Shown: piece by piece, positions 1 through 9,968 of the stretch | How positions within the stretch are numbered: position 1 is the stretch's first letter | Layout: each line of letters begins with the position of its first letter | DNA from: Lentzea terrae | Lineage (GTDB): Bacteria > Actinomycetota > Actinomycetes > Mycobacteriales > Pseudonocardiaceae | Reading direction: 5' to 3' | Length of the DNA stretch: 64,000 bases | Assembly (NCBI RefSeq): GCF_003265345.1 | Contig: NZ_QFWW01000004.1 | Span: forward strand, 29,828-93,827 | The notes under the pieces: model-generated | The model's input: only the letters and a program-made list of their open reading frames with translations | What the model was told of the DNA's origin: nothing | Databases searched by the model: none | Translations under genes and position numbers: made by a program

Positions 1-3000
1 ACACAGGCCGAAGCGAGCGCCGCGAGTCCACAATGGACGCTGAACACGTCGACCGTCTGCCCTGACACGCCGGGCTACACCTATCCCGTCACGGGCTATG
101 TGAAGTCGGTACTCCCGGCGATGTCCGGTGCTCCCGGCGCGGTACCGAACGGTGTCAACGAAGCGTCCGCGCCACGGTACGGGCCGGTCAACACCGCGTC
201 CGGGGCGCTCACCTATGAGGCGAGCGATCTGGTGGTGCAGGACGCGGGCAAGCAGGTGACCGCGACTCGCACGTACCGCTCCGACGCCGCGGCGGGTGAC
301 GCGGGTGTCGGCTGGAGCACGGCGTTCTCCGAGGCGTTGTCGACGGCGAACGGTACGGCGACGATGACCACGGCCGACGGTGCATCGATCGGGTTCGGTA
401 TCGACCCGGCGGCCGGATATCTGCCCGCGCCCGGTGTGTCGGCCGGTTTTGCCAGCGACGCCGGCGGAAGCCAGGTGACCACGCCGGGCCAGGACACCTA
501 TCAGTTCGACCCGAACGGGGCTCTGACCGGCATGCTGCTCGGCGATGCCGGCCACAAGCTCGACATCACCCGCGCCGGCGGTCAGCTGGAGCGCGTCACC
601 GGTGTCTCGGGCCGCTACATCGCCTACACGCGCACGGACGGCAAACTGCGGTCGCTCAACGACTCGACGGGACGGTCGGCCGGCTTCGCCTACACCGACG
701 GCCGCCTGACCGCGGCCAGCGGTGTCGACGGCAAGACCGAGACCTATGCCTATGACCCCAACGGGAAGCTGTCGAAGGTCACCGCGCCGTCCGGACGCGC
801 GAAGCTCGCCGTCGGCTACCACACCGACGGCAAGGTGGCGTGGGTGGAGCAGGAGGGCTCCGGCCGGTCGAGCTTCAGCTACGACACGGCGAACCGGCGC
901 ACGACCGTCACGCTTCCCGACGGCGGGCAGGCCGACCAGGACTACGACAGCAGCGGCCGGCTGGTGACCGACCAGATCCGGGGCGGCAGCGGCAGGCACG
1001 TCGTCTACGACGGCGAGGGCCGGGCCATGGTCGTGGTCACCGGTGTGCCGACCGTGCCGATGACCGGCTATGGGCCCGCCGCCGACACCACCGTTTTCGA
1101 CGGCAATGGCGATCCGGTTATGAAGGTCGACCCGCAGGGCGTGGTGGTGCGTACCACCTTCAACGCCCAGCACAAGCAGCTGGTCACCACCTACGGCGAC
1201 GCCACGACGATCACGCGTACCTACGACGGGGACGGACGCCTGGCGACGGTCACCGACCAGCGCGGCAAGGTCTGGCGCTACGGGTTCAACACGCGTGGCC
1301 AGGCGACCGGCCGCACGGACCCGCTGGGCCGCACCGCCACTTACACCTACACCGCGAACGGCGACCGCGCGACGGTCGCCGACGAGACCGGCGCGACCAC
1401 GACCTACGACAACGACCCGCAGGGCCGCCCGGCTGCGGTCACCGACCCGATCGGCCGCCGCCGGACGCTCACCTACACGGTGTGGGACGAGCCCGAGAGG
1501 GTGACCCAATCCGGCGGCGGCGTGTATGCGCTGACCTTCAACGACGACCGGATGCGGGTCACCACCACGGATCCGACCGGCGCCACGACCCGCTACGAGT
1601 ACGACGGCGCGGGCCGGCTCAGCGCCTCGGTGGACCCGGCCGGGCAGCGCACCACGGTCGAGTACGACGGGGCCGGACGAGCCGTCAAGGTGACCGACGC
1701 CCGTGGCGGCGTGACGACCCGCACCTACTCGCCCGAGGGCTGGCCGACCAGCGCCACCGACCCCACCGGCGCGGTGACGCGGTCCACGTACGACCCGGCG
1801 GGCAGGACCGTGCGGATCACCGACGCGCTTGGTCAGGTCGTGCAGACCGTCTACGACCGCGCGGGCCGCACCACGAAGGTGCAGACCCCGGACGGCGCCA
1901 CCCGCTCGTACACCTACGACCTGCTCGGCAGGCAGAGCCAGTCGACGGACCCGCTGGGCCGCAAGTGGCTGCAAGCCTACGACGCGGCGGGAAACCCCAC
2001 GGTCACCACGGATCCGCTCGGCAAGACGATCATCGTGGGTTACGACGATCTCAACCGCCCGGCCGGCCGCACGAACCAGGCGGGCGCGGTCAGCACCATC
2101 ACCTACCACGACGCCACCCGCACCACGACGATCACCGATGCGCTTGGCGTCGTCGAGGCGGCGACCACGGATGCCGCGGGCCAGCTCGTCACCTCGACGG
2201 ATGGGCGTGGCGGTAGCACGGTCCGCGAATACGACGTGGATGGTCGTGTTGCCAAGGAGACCGGCGCGACCGGTGGCGTCACCACCTACGCCTACGACGG
2301 TGCTGGGCGCGTCAGGTCGATGACCGATCCGCTCGGGCGCACGATCACCGGCGAGTACGACTCACTGGGCCGGCTGACCAGGCGGACGTGGCCGGGCGAG
2401 ACCACGGAGACGTTCGAGTACGACGCCGCGGGCAACCTGACCAAGCACACCGACCGCTCCGGAGCGACGCGGACCTACGGCTACGACGCGGTCAACCGTG
2501 CGACCAGCGCCAAGGACCCGCTGGGCTACGAGACCAAGCACGCCTACGACGCGCTGGGACGGCTGACCAGGACCACCGATCCCACCGGGGTGGTCGAGGC
2601 CACCGGGTACGACCCGGCCGGACGGCCCGCCGTGCGCAGCGACGCGACCGGCGCCAGTTGGGTCAACACCTACGACCTCGCGGGCAACGTCCTCACCCAC
2701 ACCGACCCTGCAGGGGTCAAGGTCGCGAACACCTACGACGCGCTCGACCGGCTCACCCGCATCGACACCGACGGGTACGACCGCAAGTTCACCTACGACC
2801 CGATGAGCAGGGTGCTGACCTACACCGACCAGTTCAACCAGGTCAGCACGTTCGAGTACGACGTGCGCGGCCGCCGGACCGCCTCGATCGACCCGCTCGC
2901 CAACCGCACCACCCGCGGCTACGACCTCACGGGCAACGAGGTGAGCGTCACCGCACCGGGCGGGCAGACCAGCCAACGCGCCTACGACCTCGCCGGACGG

Positions 3001-5580
3001 GTGACCTCGGCCAGCGACCCCCTCGGCAACACCAGCCGCAACACCTACAACGCGGCGGGCGAGCTGACCGCGCTGACCCTGCCACGGGGCGGCGCCTACA
3101 CCTACACCTACGACGCGGCCGGCCGCGTCGAGTCCGAACAGGACCCGCGTGCCTCGGTCACCCGGTTCGCCTACGACCAGGAGGGACGGCTCACCAGCAC
3201 CACCTACCCGTCGGGACGCGTCGTGGCGCACGCCTACGACCTCGCGGGACGGCGGACGACGAGTACGGCGGGCACGGACGTCCGGACGTTCGGCTACGAC
3301 ACAGCCGGGCGCCTGACCTCCGCGGGCGGCCTCGGCTTCGGCTACGACAACCGCGGCCAGCTCGTCCGCAGCACCGACGCCGCGGGCGACACGGCGTACA
3401 CCTACGACGCCGCGCTGCGGCTCGCCTCGAAGACACCGCCCAGCGGCGCCACGACGACATATGCCTACGACACCGAGGGCCGGCTCTCACAGGTCCGCGG
3501 TGGAACCAGCCTGAACTACAGCTACAACTACACGGGCCGGTCGATCACCAGGTCCGCGGTCAGCCCGACGTACGGCAGCGACACCCGGTACCTCGACGCC
3601 GCGCAACGGCCCACCAGAGTCACCGCCGGCAACGGCGCGTACGACGTGACCGCGCAGTACTCGACCAACGGCCAGGTCACCAGCCTCACCCAGACCGGGT
3701 CGGGCACCACGGCGTTCGGCTACGACGCCGCCGGACGGCTCACCTCCGCAGGAACCGCCACCTACGGGTGGGACGCCGACGGCAACCGCACCGAAGCGTC
3801 CACAGTGCAGTCCACCTACGACGCCGCGAACCGGCTGACCGGCGCGTCGGACGGCAGCGCCCACACCTACGACGCCGACGGCAACCTCACCGACGTCACG
3901 AGGTCCGGCACGACAACCCACTACTCCTACAACGGCTTCGGTGAACTCGTCGCCGCGAACAACGGGGCCACCTCGGTCACCTACGGCCGAGATGCCTTGG
4001 GGCGCACCACTAGCAGCGGCGGCGACCAGCTGTCCTACGACGGCCCCTCCACCCGGCTGTCGCAGTTCCGCGCGGGCACCACCAGGACCGACCTGGTGCG
4101 CGACCCGTCGGGCTCACTACTCGCCGAGACCACCCAGGGCGGCGGCAGCTCACGGGTCTTCCACAACCTCCACGGCGACGTGGGCATGGTCTTCAACGGC
4201 ACCGTGCAACAGACGAAGACCTACGACGCGTTCGGCAACGCCGCCTCAACGGGCACGGCCCCGGTGCCGCTCGGCTTCCAGTCGATGCTCACCGACGGAA
4301 TGACAGGCCTGGTCGACATGGGCGCCCGCAGCTACGACGCGGCAACCGGCCGCTTCACCGCCGTCGACGACGTGGTCGGCGACCTCACCAGCCCGGTCAC
4401 CCTCAACCGCTACACCTACGGCAACGCCGACCCGCTGAACTTCTTCGACCCCGACGGCCGGTGGAGCATCCCCGGCTGGGAACAGGTGACCAGCTTCGTC
4501 GCAAAGGTCGCCGACTGGGTCGGCGACCGCATCACCGACACGTTCCCCGCGGCCAAACCGCTCGTCGAGGCCGCCAAGACCTTGTCCCGCGAGCCAGTGC
4601 GCGACGCGCTCATCAAAGCCCTGCCGAAGTCCGTCGCCCAGGTCGCACAGCACGTAGACGCCGTGGTGACCAACATCCAGCAGACCGTCTACCGGGTGAC
4701 ACACGACCCCAAGGCCGCGTTCACCCTGGCGGCCTCGTTCGCCGCCGGCGCGGCCACGTTCGCCGGGTGCGCGTTGCTCACCGCAGGAGCCGGCACGCCG
4801 TTGTGCGTGGTGGCGGCGTTCACTGTCGGCGGGGCGGTCGCCGGGGCGCTGGACTGCCCCGACGGCCAGGCGGTGCTCAGCTGTGCCGGGACCGGTGCAC
4901 TGGCCGGCGCGGTCGGGGGAGTGGTCGCCGCCGCGACCGGCGGCCTCGGGTTCGTCGCCGCAGGCGCGTTGTCCGGCGCCGCCGCCAGTGCGGCGGGACA
5001 GCTGCTGACGACCGGCGCCGTGAACATCGACCGGGTAATGGCCGACGGCCTGATCGGCGGAGTTCTTGGGGCGGTGGGAAAGGCAGGTGTCAAGGCTCCC
5101 CAAGCGGCCAGTCGCGTGAGCGCCGGGTGGTCTGCCCTGAAGGAACGCGCCAAGGCCGGCGGCTGGGGCGATGATCGGGGATCTATCTCGCTCGGGCGGC
5201 CAGGTTCCGCACCCAACGCGCCGGTCGTCGGATCGGGACGCGCCTACTCCGTGGCGTTTGAGGTCCAGCTCAAAAAGACGTCGTATCCCGGTATCACCCG
5301 GGAAGACCATTTCCAGGAAGCCAACACGATGTTGCTGGAGGCGATGGACTCCGATCCAGCCTTCGCCACCGCGATGGACGATCTCATCCCTGGATTGCGC
5401 GATCAACTGTCCGGCCCCAGAGCGGTCTCGCGCAAGTCGCCGCTCAATTGGACCTGGCACCACGCCCTCGAGCCGGGCTTGCTCCAACTCGTGCCGCGCG
5501 TCCAACACAAGGCAGCCGGTAACTTGCAGAAACTGTTGCACCCCGGTCGCTCTGGGGGATTCAAGAAGTGGGGCGAGTGA
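1..5580 (+). CDS. RHS/YD-repeat polymorphic toxin with C-terminal WHH nuclease (5' end missing)
   Basis: The frame is open from base 1, so the true start lies upstream; the first in-window start codon is a GTG at 100. The protein is mostly tandem YD repeats of the type YDxxGR, which form the RHS shell that encloses a toxin. An RHS core follows around 4320-4460 (SYDAATGRFTAVDD, then RYTYGNADPLNFFDPDG). Next comes a Gly/Ala-rich hydrophobic stretch at about 4710-5080. The last 100 or so residues contain TWHH (5452-5463), then QLVP, a spaced His and a HPGRSGGFKKWG tail, the pattern of the WHH branch of HNH/Endo VII nuclease toxins. The likely role is a contact-dependent or secreted antibacterial DNase. 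The next gene overlaps the stop by one base, as toxin-immunity pairs do. The toxin family is inferred from motifs only. Confidence 0.9.
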   Translation, partial: TQAEASAASPQWTLNTSTVCPDTPGYTYPVTGYVKSVLPAMSGAPGAVPNGVNEASAPRYGPVNTASGALTYEASDLVVQDAGKQVTATRTYRSDAAAGDAGVGWSTAFSEALSTANGTATMTTADGASIGFGIDPAAGYLPAPGVSAGFASDAGGSQVTTPGQDTYQFDPNGALTGMLLGDAGHKLDITRAGGQLERVTGVSGRYIAYTRTDGKLRSLNDSTGRSAGFAYTDGRLTAASGVDGKTETYAYDPNGKLSKVTAPSGRAKLAVGYHTDGKVAWVEQEGSGRSSFSYDTANRRTTVTLPDGGQADQDYDSSGRLVTDQIRGGSGRHVVYDGEGRAMVVVTGVPTVPMTGYGPAADTTVFDGNGDPVMKVDPQGVVVRTTFNAQHKQLVTTYGDATTITRTYDGDGRLATVTDQRGKVWRYGFNTRGQATGRTDPLGRTATYTYTANGDRATVADETGATTTYDNDPQGRPAAVTDPIGRRRTLTYTVWDEPERVTQSGGGVYALTFNDDRMRVTTTDPTGATTRYEYDGAGRLSASVDPAGQRTTVEYDGAGRAVKVTDARGGVTTRTYSPEGWPTSATDPTGAVTRSTYDPAGRTVRITDALGQVVQTVYDRAGRTTKVQTPDGATRSYTYDLLGRQSQSTDPLGRKWLQAYDAAGNPTVTTDPLGKTIIVGYDDLNRPAGRTNQAGAVSTITYHDATRTTTITDALGVVEAATTDAAGQLVTSTDGRGGSTVREYDVDGRVAKETGATGGVTTYAYDGAGRVRSMTDPLGRTITGEYDSLGRLTRRTWPGETTETFEYDAAGNLTKHTDRSGATRTYGYDAVNRATSAKDPLGYETKHAYDALGRLTRTTDPTGVVEATGYDPAGRPAVRSDATGASWVNTYDLAGNVLTHTDPAGVKVANTYDALDRLTRIDTDGYDRKFTYDPMSRVLTYTDQFNQVSTFEYDVRGRRTASIDPLANRTTRGYDLTGNEVSVTAPGGQTSQRAYDLAGRVTSASDPLGNTSRNTYNAAGELTALTLPRGGAYTYTYDAAGRVESEQDPRASVTRFAYDQEGRLTSTTYPSGRVVAHAYDLAGRRTTSTAGTDVRTFGYDTAGRLTSAGGLGFGYDNRGQLVRSTDAAGDTAYTYDAALRLASKTPPSGATTTYAYDTEGRLSQVRGGTSLNYSYNYTGRSITRSAVSPTYGSDTRYLDAAQRPTRVTAGNGAYDVTAQYSTNGQVTSLTQTGSGTTAFGYDAAGRLTSAGTATYGWDADGNRTEASTVQSTYDAANRLTGASDGSAHTYDADGNLTDVTRSGTTTHYSYNGFGELVAANNGATSVTYGRDALGRTTSSGGDQLSYDGPSTRLSQFRAGTTRTDLVRDPSGSLLAETTQGGGSSRVFHNLHGDVGMVFNGTVQQTKTYDAFGNAASTGTAPVPLGFQSMLTDGMTGLVDMGARSYDAATGRFTAVDDVVGDLTSPVTLNRYTYGNADPLNFFDPDGRWSIPGWEQVTSFVAKVADWVGDRITDTFPAAKPLVEAAKTLSREPVRDALIKALPKSVAQVAQHVDAVVTNIQQTVYRVTHDPKAAFTLAASFAAGAATFAGCALLTAGAGTPLCVVAAFTVGGAVAGALDCPDGQAVLSCAGTGALAGAVGGVVAAATGGLGFVAAGALSGAAASAAGQLLTTGAVNIDRVMADGLIGGVLGAVGKAGVKAPQAASRVSAGWSALKERAKAGGWGDDRGSISLGRPGSAPNAPVVGSGRAYSVAFEVQLKKTSYPGITREDHFQEANTMLLEAMDSDPAFATAMDDLIPGLRDQLSGPRAVSRKSPLNWTWHHALEPGLLQLVPRVQHKAAGNLQKLLHPGRSGGFKKWGE

Positions 5581-5882
5581 TGGCGACACTCAGGGAGCTG
5601 CTCGACCGGCTCGACGAGTTGGACGACGACGTGACCATCTACGCCGCCAAACCGTGGACCTGCGAGTCCGCGGCGACTGCGGCCGTACAACACAGTCCCG
5701 AAATGCGAGCGGCGCTCGCCAGCGGGATGACCTACCTGCTGGAGGTCGACTTGGCGCGCGACGTGCTCGAGACCTGGCACGAGTGGCGACCGGGGCGAAC
5801 GGCGACCTCGGACGACAAGTGTGCCGCGGTCATCCACTATGCCGAGTTCGACGCGTACCTCGAACCGGACCACACCGACTAG
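5580..5882 (+). CDS. Probable immunity protein for the RHS-WHH toxin
   Basis: The ATG shares its A with the toxin stop codon (TGATG), so the two genes are translationally coupled. The product is about 100 residues, acidic, without a signal peptide or membrane segment, as expected for a cytoplasmic immunity protein. Recognisable stretches are ATLRELLDRLDELDDD at the start and CAAVIHYAEFDAY near the end. I do not recognise the family with certainty. The assignment rests on position (directly after a toxin C-terminus), size and charge. If it is the antidote it should bind and block the WHH nuclease. Confidence 0.75.
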   Translation: MATLRELLDRLDELDDDVTIYAAKPWTCESAATAAVQHSPEMRAALASGMTYLLEVDLARDVLETWHEWRPGRTATSDDKCAAVIHYAEFDAYLEPDHTD

Positions 5883-6040
5883 AACGGCTTCGGGACAATC
5901 TGTTCCTCGGTGGTCTGGAGCTCCGTCGTGGCGGTGATTCGAATACATGCTTGCCGGAAAGGATGCCGTGCCCGATGCGCTCGACGACACGCTAGGGCAG
6001 CTCCGGGCGAGCCGGATCGGGAACGCGGCGACGATCGCTG

Positions 6041-6396
6041 CAAGACCGCCACCAGCGACCCGTCGGGCACCACCTCCTTCGACTACGACGCCGCGGACAG
6101 GCTCAGCGCGGCCAACGATCCGTCCTTTGGCCGCACCACGGTCGAGTACGACGCGGCGGGACGACGCACGCGGATCACCATCCGGTGCGGCGGTGTCATC
6201 ACGCGCCAGTACTCCCCCGAGGGCTGGCCCACTCAGATCACCGATCTGGCCGGCGCGGTGACGCGCGACGCCCATGGACCGCAAGTGACTGCAGGCCTAC
6301 GAACCGGCCGGAAACCCCACCGTGACAAAGGATCCGCTGAGCGAGACGATCGTGGTCGGCTACGACGACCTCGGCCGGTAGGTCAGCCGTACCACG
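6041..6396 (+). pseudogene. Degenerate fragment of a second RHS gene
   Basis: Translation gives YD-repeat sequence closely related to the upstream RHS protein: [31 protein letters not shown] and [19 protein letters not shown]. The last matches [19 protein letters not shown] upstream. After an internal deletion the match resumes in another frame as [17 protein letters not shown] and [10 protein letters not shown]. In that part the Trp of the parental RKWLQAY has become a TGA stop, and another stop follows YDDLGR. It is therefore a frameshifted, stop-containing relic of a tandem RHS unit. About 160 bases between the immunity gene and this relic (5883-6040) hold nothing I recognise. Confidence 0.85.
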
Positions 6397-6413
6397 CGGA
6401 TGAGGTGCGCGGC

Positions 6414-6691
6414 ATGCGTGGCTCCAACGCGCGGGCGGTCATCGGAGCCGAACTGGACGCGGCCTACTTCCACCTGTACGGCGTGCCACACGACGACGTG
6501 GACTACATCATGGACACGTCCGCGCTTTCAAGAACAACGACCCGGAACGGTTCGTCCGCGCCAAGCGGGCGATCCTCGACATCTAGGACGCCATGGCCAA
6601 GTCCATCGAGACCGGCGAGCCATACCACACCAGGCTCGACCCGCCGCCCGGCCAAGGCCCACGTCACCCGGCCAAGGGAGTCCGCCAGTGA
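6414..6691 (+). pseudogene. C-terminal remnant of an Eco57I/PglX-type DNA methylase
   Basis: The reading starts as [24 protein letters not shown], shifts frame near 6530, and continues as [19 protein letters not shown], a TAG stop, then [23 protein letters not shown] to a TGA at 6689-6691. From memory this matches the extreme C-terminus of large Eco57I-type N6-adenine methylases (the PglX/DrmMI kind), in which the run is normally ILEIYDAM; the Tyr codon is now TAG. The N-terminal catalytic part is gone, apparently replaced by the RHS relic. The old stop overlaps the mcrB start as GTGA, so the ancestral operon was methylase-mcrB-mcrC. Confidence 0.7.
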
Positions 6692-8793
6692 CCTTCGCCG
6701 ACCGCAACGCCCTTTACCTGCGCACCGCCATGGAAGTACTGCGAGAATCGGGCGGCCCATTAACCCGCAACGACGTAGCCGAACGGATCAGTGACCGGCT
6801 CGACCTGACCGAGGACGAGCTCATCCTGGACGAACGGGGCCGGGTCAAGTGGCGCGTCCAGATGGGGTTCCGAACCTCGGAAGCGGTGACGGTGGGCTGG
6901 CTGACCAAGGGCGGCGGCTCGTGGACCATCACCGAGGCGGGGTTGCAGGCGCTACTGGACTTTCCTGGCACCGAACTGCTGACCGAGCTTCGGCGCCTGT
7001 ACCGAGCCCGCGGTCAGGCCGTGAGCAAGCGGCAGTATCGCGATCCGCGTTGGGCGACCGTCCTGAGCGCGCTGGAACTCGTCGGGCCGGGAAACTGGAC
7101 CACCTACGGTGACCTGGCTGAGCTGGTCGGGATGTCGGGGCAGGCCATCGGCGGCTTCATGACAGAACATCCCACTACCAATGGGTACCGAGTCATGACG
7201 GTCAACGGCACCATCTCACCCAACTTCCAGTGGTGGGACCCGAACCGTACCGAGACACCGAGAGAGGTGCTTGAGGCCGAGGGCGTCGAGTTCGACGAAC
7301 GTGGTCGTGCCAATCCCAGTCAGCGGCTCACGGTCGCCGACTTCCGGGAGCTGTTGGCCGATCTTCTTCCGCAGCCCACCAGCAAACGGGCGTGGTTGGT
7401 GCGTGGGTCCTCCGTGGAGGGCCGGGACCTGGTGCCGGTGTGGCTGCGCAAAGGGTCGGTGTCGCTGGCCGCTTCCGGGCTACGCGCCATCACGTTGCCG
7501 ATCTCTCGTGCGGAGCTGAAGTCCTTCGTGGACGAGGACTACCAGCACAAGCCGTACTCCGCGCGTGAGGCCAAAGTGGCCGAGTTCGAGGCGTTCTGCA
7601 ACGGGATGCGGGACGGCGACCTTGTACTCACCACCACCCAGGGCAAGACCTACGTGGGACGCATCACCGGTGACGCCGAGTATGTCAGCTCCTCCGACCA
7701 GCGCTCGAACCTTCGCCGCACCGTCGACTGGCTCAACGACACGCGTCCAGTGCCATTCGCCAAGCTGCCCGACCCGCTGCCCGCGATGTTGCACAACCAG
7801 TCCGACGTCGTGAACCTCACCGGGAACCTCGCCGCGGTGGAGGCGTTGTTGCACGACCTGGACGTCGATGTCGAAACCCCAGCGCCGGCTCCGCAGAAAC
7901 CGCTCGAGTTCAAGCCAATCAGTCCCGAACTGGCCTATGAGCTGATGGTCGACCAGGCTTGGCTGCAGCGCCAGACCGACCTGCTGTGGCACCGACGCCA
8001 GCTGATCCTCTACGGACCACCCGGTACTGGAAAGACCTTCCTCGCCCGCAAGATCGCCCAGCACCTGGCCGAACCGAGCGCGGTCAAGCTCGTGCAGTTC
8101 CACCCGTCCTATACCTACGAGGACTTCTTCGAAGGCTTCCGCCCGATGCCGCGCGACGACGGGCAGCTGGCCTTCGAGCTGCGGCCCGGACCGTTCCGCG
8201 CGCTGGTCGACGACGCCCGCCAGCATCCGTCCGACCCATACATCCTGATCATCGACGAGATCAACCGAGCCAACCTCGCCAAGGTGTTCGGAGAGCTGTA
8301 CTTCCTCCTCGAGTACCGCGACGACTCGATCAGCCTGCTGTACTCGACCGAGGCCGACTTCACCCTGCCGAAGAACGTGTTCGTGATCGGCACCATGAAC
8401 ACCACGGACCGGTCCATCGCGCTGGTCGACGCGGCGATTCGGCGCAGGTTCGCGTTCGTCGAGTTGCACCCCTCCCTGCCACCAACGCCAGGCCTGCTCC
8501 GCGAGTGGTTGCGGCGCCGCGACGAAGCTGGAGAGATCGTTTACCACGCCGATGCACCGGACCTGCTGGACGCGCTTAACCGCGCGATCGACGACCGCGA
8601 CCTGGCCATCGGTCCTTCGTACCTGATGCACTCATACGTTTATCAGCGGCCGGATGCACTCGCTGAGGTGTGGGAGACATCGATCCTTCCGTTGCTGGAG
8701 GAGCATCATTACGGCAGCCCGCGCGAAGTGCTCGACCGATACCGTCTCGATGCCCTCCGCAAGACTCTCGACGCGCCGTCAACAGAGTCCTGA
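6688..8793 (+). CDS. mcrB: McrB-like GTPase with ATL/MGMT-like and PUA-like specificity domains
   Basis: This is the motor subunit of a McrBC-type (type IV) restriction system. The GTG at 6688 was chosen because AAGGGAG sits 7 bases upstream and the start overlaps the relic methylase stop (GTGA). Domains of the 701-residue protein: an N-terminal winged-helix-like region (1-90); a region at about 110-215 ([41 protein letters not shown]) that resembles MGMT/alkyltransferase-like proteins but has no PCHR cysteine motif; a PUA/EVE-like module at about 234-400 ([31 protein letters not shown]); and the McrB AAA+ domain with Walker A GPPGTGKT at 443-450, Walker [11 protein letters not shown] and the family signature GTMNTTDRS. 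The two middle domains are probably the modified-DNA readers. It overlaps mcrC by one base. Confidence 0.92.
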   Translation: MTFADRNALYLRTAMEVLRESGGPLTRNDVAERISDRLDLTEDELILDERGRVKWRVQMGFRTSEAVTVGWLTKGGGSWTITEAGLQALLDFPGTELLTELRRLYRARGQAVSKRQYRDPRWATVLSALELVGPGNWTTYGDLAELVGMSGQAIGGFMTEHPTTNGYRVMTVNGTISPNFQWWDPNRTETPREVLEAEGVEFDERGRANPSQRLTVADFRELLADLLPQPTSKRAWLVRGSSVEGRDLVPVWLRKGSVSLAASGLRAITLPISRAELKSFVDEDYQHKPYSAREAKVAEFEAFCNGMRDGDLVLTTTQGKTYVGRITGDAEYVSSSDQRSNLRRTVDWLNDTRPVPFAKLPDPLPAMLHNQSDVVNLTGNLAAVEALLHDLDVDVETPAPAPQKPLEFKPISPELAYELMVDQAWLQRQTDLLWHRRQLILYGPPGTGKTFLARKIAQHLAEPSAVKLVQFHPSYTYEDFFEGFRPMPRDDGQLAFELRPGPFRALVDDARQHPSDPYILIIDEINRANLAKVFGELYFLLEYRDDSISLLYSTEADFTLPKNVFVIGTMNTTDRSIALVDAAIRRRFAFVELHPSLPPTPGLLREWLRRRDEAGEIVYHADAPDLLDALNRAIDDRDLAIGPSYLMHSYVYQRPDALAEVWETSILPLLEEHHYGSPREVLDRYRLDALRKTLDAPSTES

Positions 8794-9968
8794 TGCCCAC
8801 CGTTGAGCTTGACGAGTTCGGCAGCTCGACCCACCCGCTCACAATCGAGCAGGGCCAGTGGCTCGCCCGTTCAGGGACAGTCTCGGCCGCACCTTCCGCG
8901 CTGATACCGGGCCACTGGGATGTTTCGGCCCGTGGCAAGGTAGGCGCTGCCCGGATCGGCGATGTCGAGCTCTGGATTCGTCCGAAGCTCGACATCGCCC
9001 GGCTGCTGTTCATGGTCGGTTACGCGATCGATCCGAAAGGATGGCGTGACGACGAGATCGCCATGGCCATCGGCGATGATCTGGTGCCCGCGGTCGCCAA
9101 CGCCCTGTGGCGGCAGACCGAACGGGCGGTGCGCCAGGGATTGCTCCAGGGATATCGCGAAATCGAAGAAACCACGTACGTTCTCCGCGGTCGGCTGCGA
9201 GAGTCTGATCAACTCCGCCGACATCACGGACGCGTGATACCCATGGAACTGCGACACGACGATTTCACCATGGACATCGCGGAGAACCAGATCCTGCTGG
9301 CAGCGATCACACGGATGCTCGCGGTTCCCCGAGTAGATCAGCGATCTCGGCACCGACTGACGGCGCTGCGCCTGCGGCTTGCGGACGTGACCACTCTCGT
9401 TCGCGGTGCACGACTGCCGAGTTGGCGGCCGAACCGGCTCAACGCCCGCTACCACACAGCTCTTCGACTCGCGGAGATCGTCTGGCAGGCCACCTCACCC
9501 GAGCACGCGCCCGGCGCCGTGAACACCACCGGTCTCCTGTTCGACCTCGCCAAGATCTTCGAGGACTTCGTCACGGTCGCACTCGTCGAGTCGCTACCGA
9601 CGCACTCCTCCGGCACCGCACACCGTCAGTACCCGTGCTCGCTCGACGAGGCCGCTGCCGTGCGAATGAAGCCCGACCTGGTGTGGCGCGCTGGTGGCGT
9701 CGCCGCAGCTGTCGTGGATGCCAAGTACAAGCAGGAGAAACCAGAGGGTTATCCCAATGCGGACCTGTACCAGATGCTGGCCTACTGCACCTCGCTCGGA
9801 CTCCGCCGCGGCCACCTTGTCTACGCCAAAGGAAACGGTCTGCCAGCACTGCATGCGGTACGACGTGGTGGTGTGGAGATCGTCTGCCACGCATTGGACC
9901 TGACGCTGAAGCCGACGGAGCTGTTGAACCAGATCGACAGACTCGCCGCGGAACTGACCGGCACGTAG
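8793..9968 (+). CDS. mcrC: McrC-like nuclease subunit of the McrBC system
   Basis: The ATG shares a base with the mcrB stop (TGATG). The 391-residue product has the McrC layout: an N-terminal beta-rich part that docks on McrB, a helical middle (RLRESDQLRRHHGR, MELRHDDFTMDIAENQILLAA) and a PD-(D/E)xK nuclease core, KPDLVW followed by VVDAKYK at about residue 307. The catalytic residues are present, so the nuclease looks functional. With McrB it should cleave DNA carrying modified bases, after GTP-driven translocation. The gene is intact although DNA on both sides is decayed, which suggests ongoing selection. Confidence 0.92.
   Translation: MPTVELDEFGSSTHPLTIEQGQWLARSGTVSAAPSALIPGHWDVSARGKVGAARIGDVELWIRPKLDIARLLFMVGYAIDPKGWRDDEIAMAIGDDLVPAVANALWRQTERAVRQGLLQGYREIEETTYVLRGRLRESDQLRRHHGRVIPMELRHDDFTMDIAENQILLAAITRMLAVPRVDQRSRHRLTALRLRLADVTTLVRGARLPSWRPNRLNARYHTALRLAEIVWQATSPEHAPGAVNTTGLLFDLAKIFEDFVTVALVESLPTHSSGTAHRQYPCSLDEAAAVRMKPDLVWRAGGVAAAVVDAKYKQEKPEGYPNADLYQMLAYCTSLGLRRGHLVYAKGNGLPALHAVRRGGVEIVCHALDLTLKPTELLNQIDRLAAELTGT

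Noticed and set aside
1..5580. YD repeats read as a DNA satellite or CRISPR-like array
   Set aside because: The periodicity is of codons for YDxxGR motifs with variable spacing and sequence, as in any RHS gene; there are no identical repeat-spacer units.
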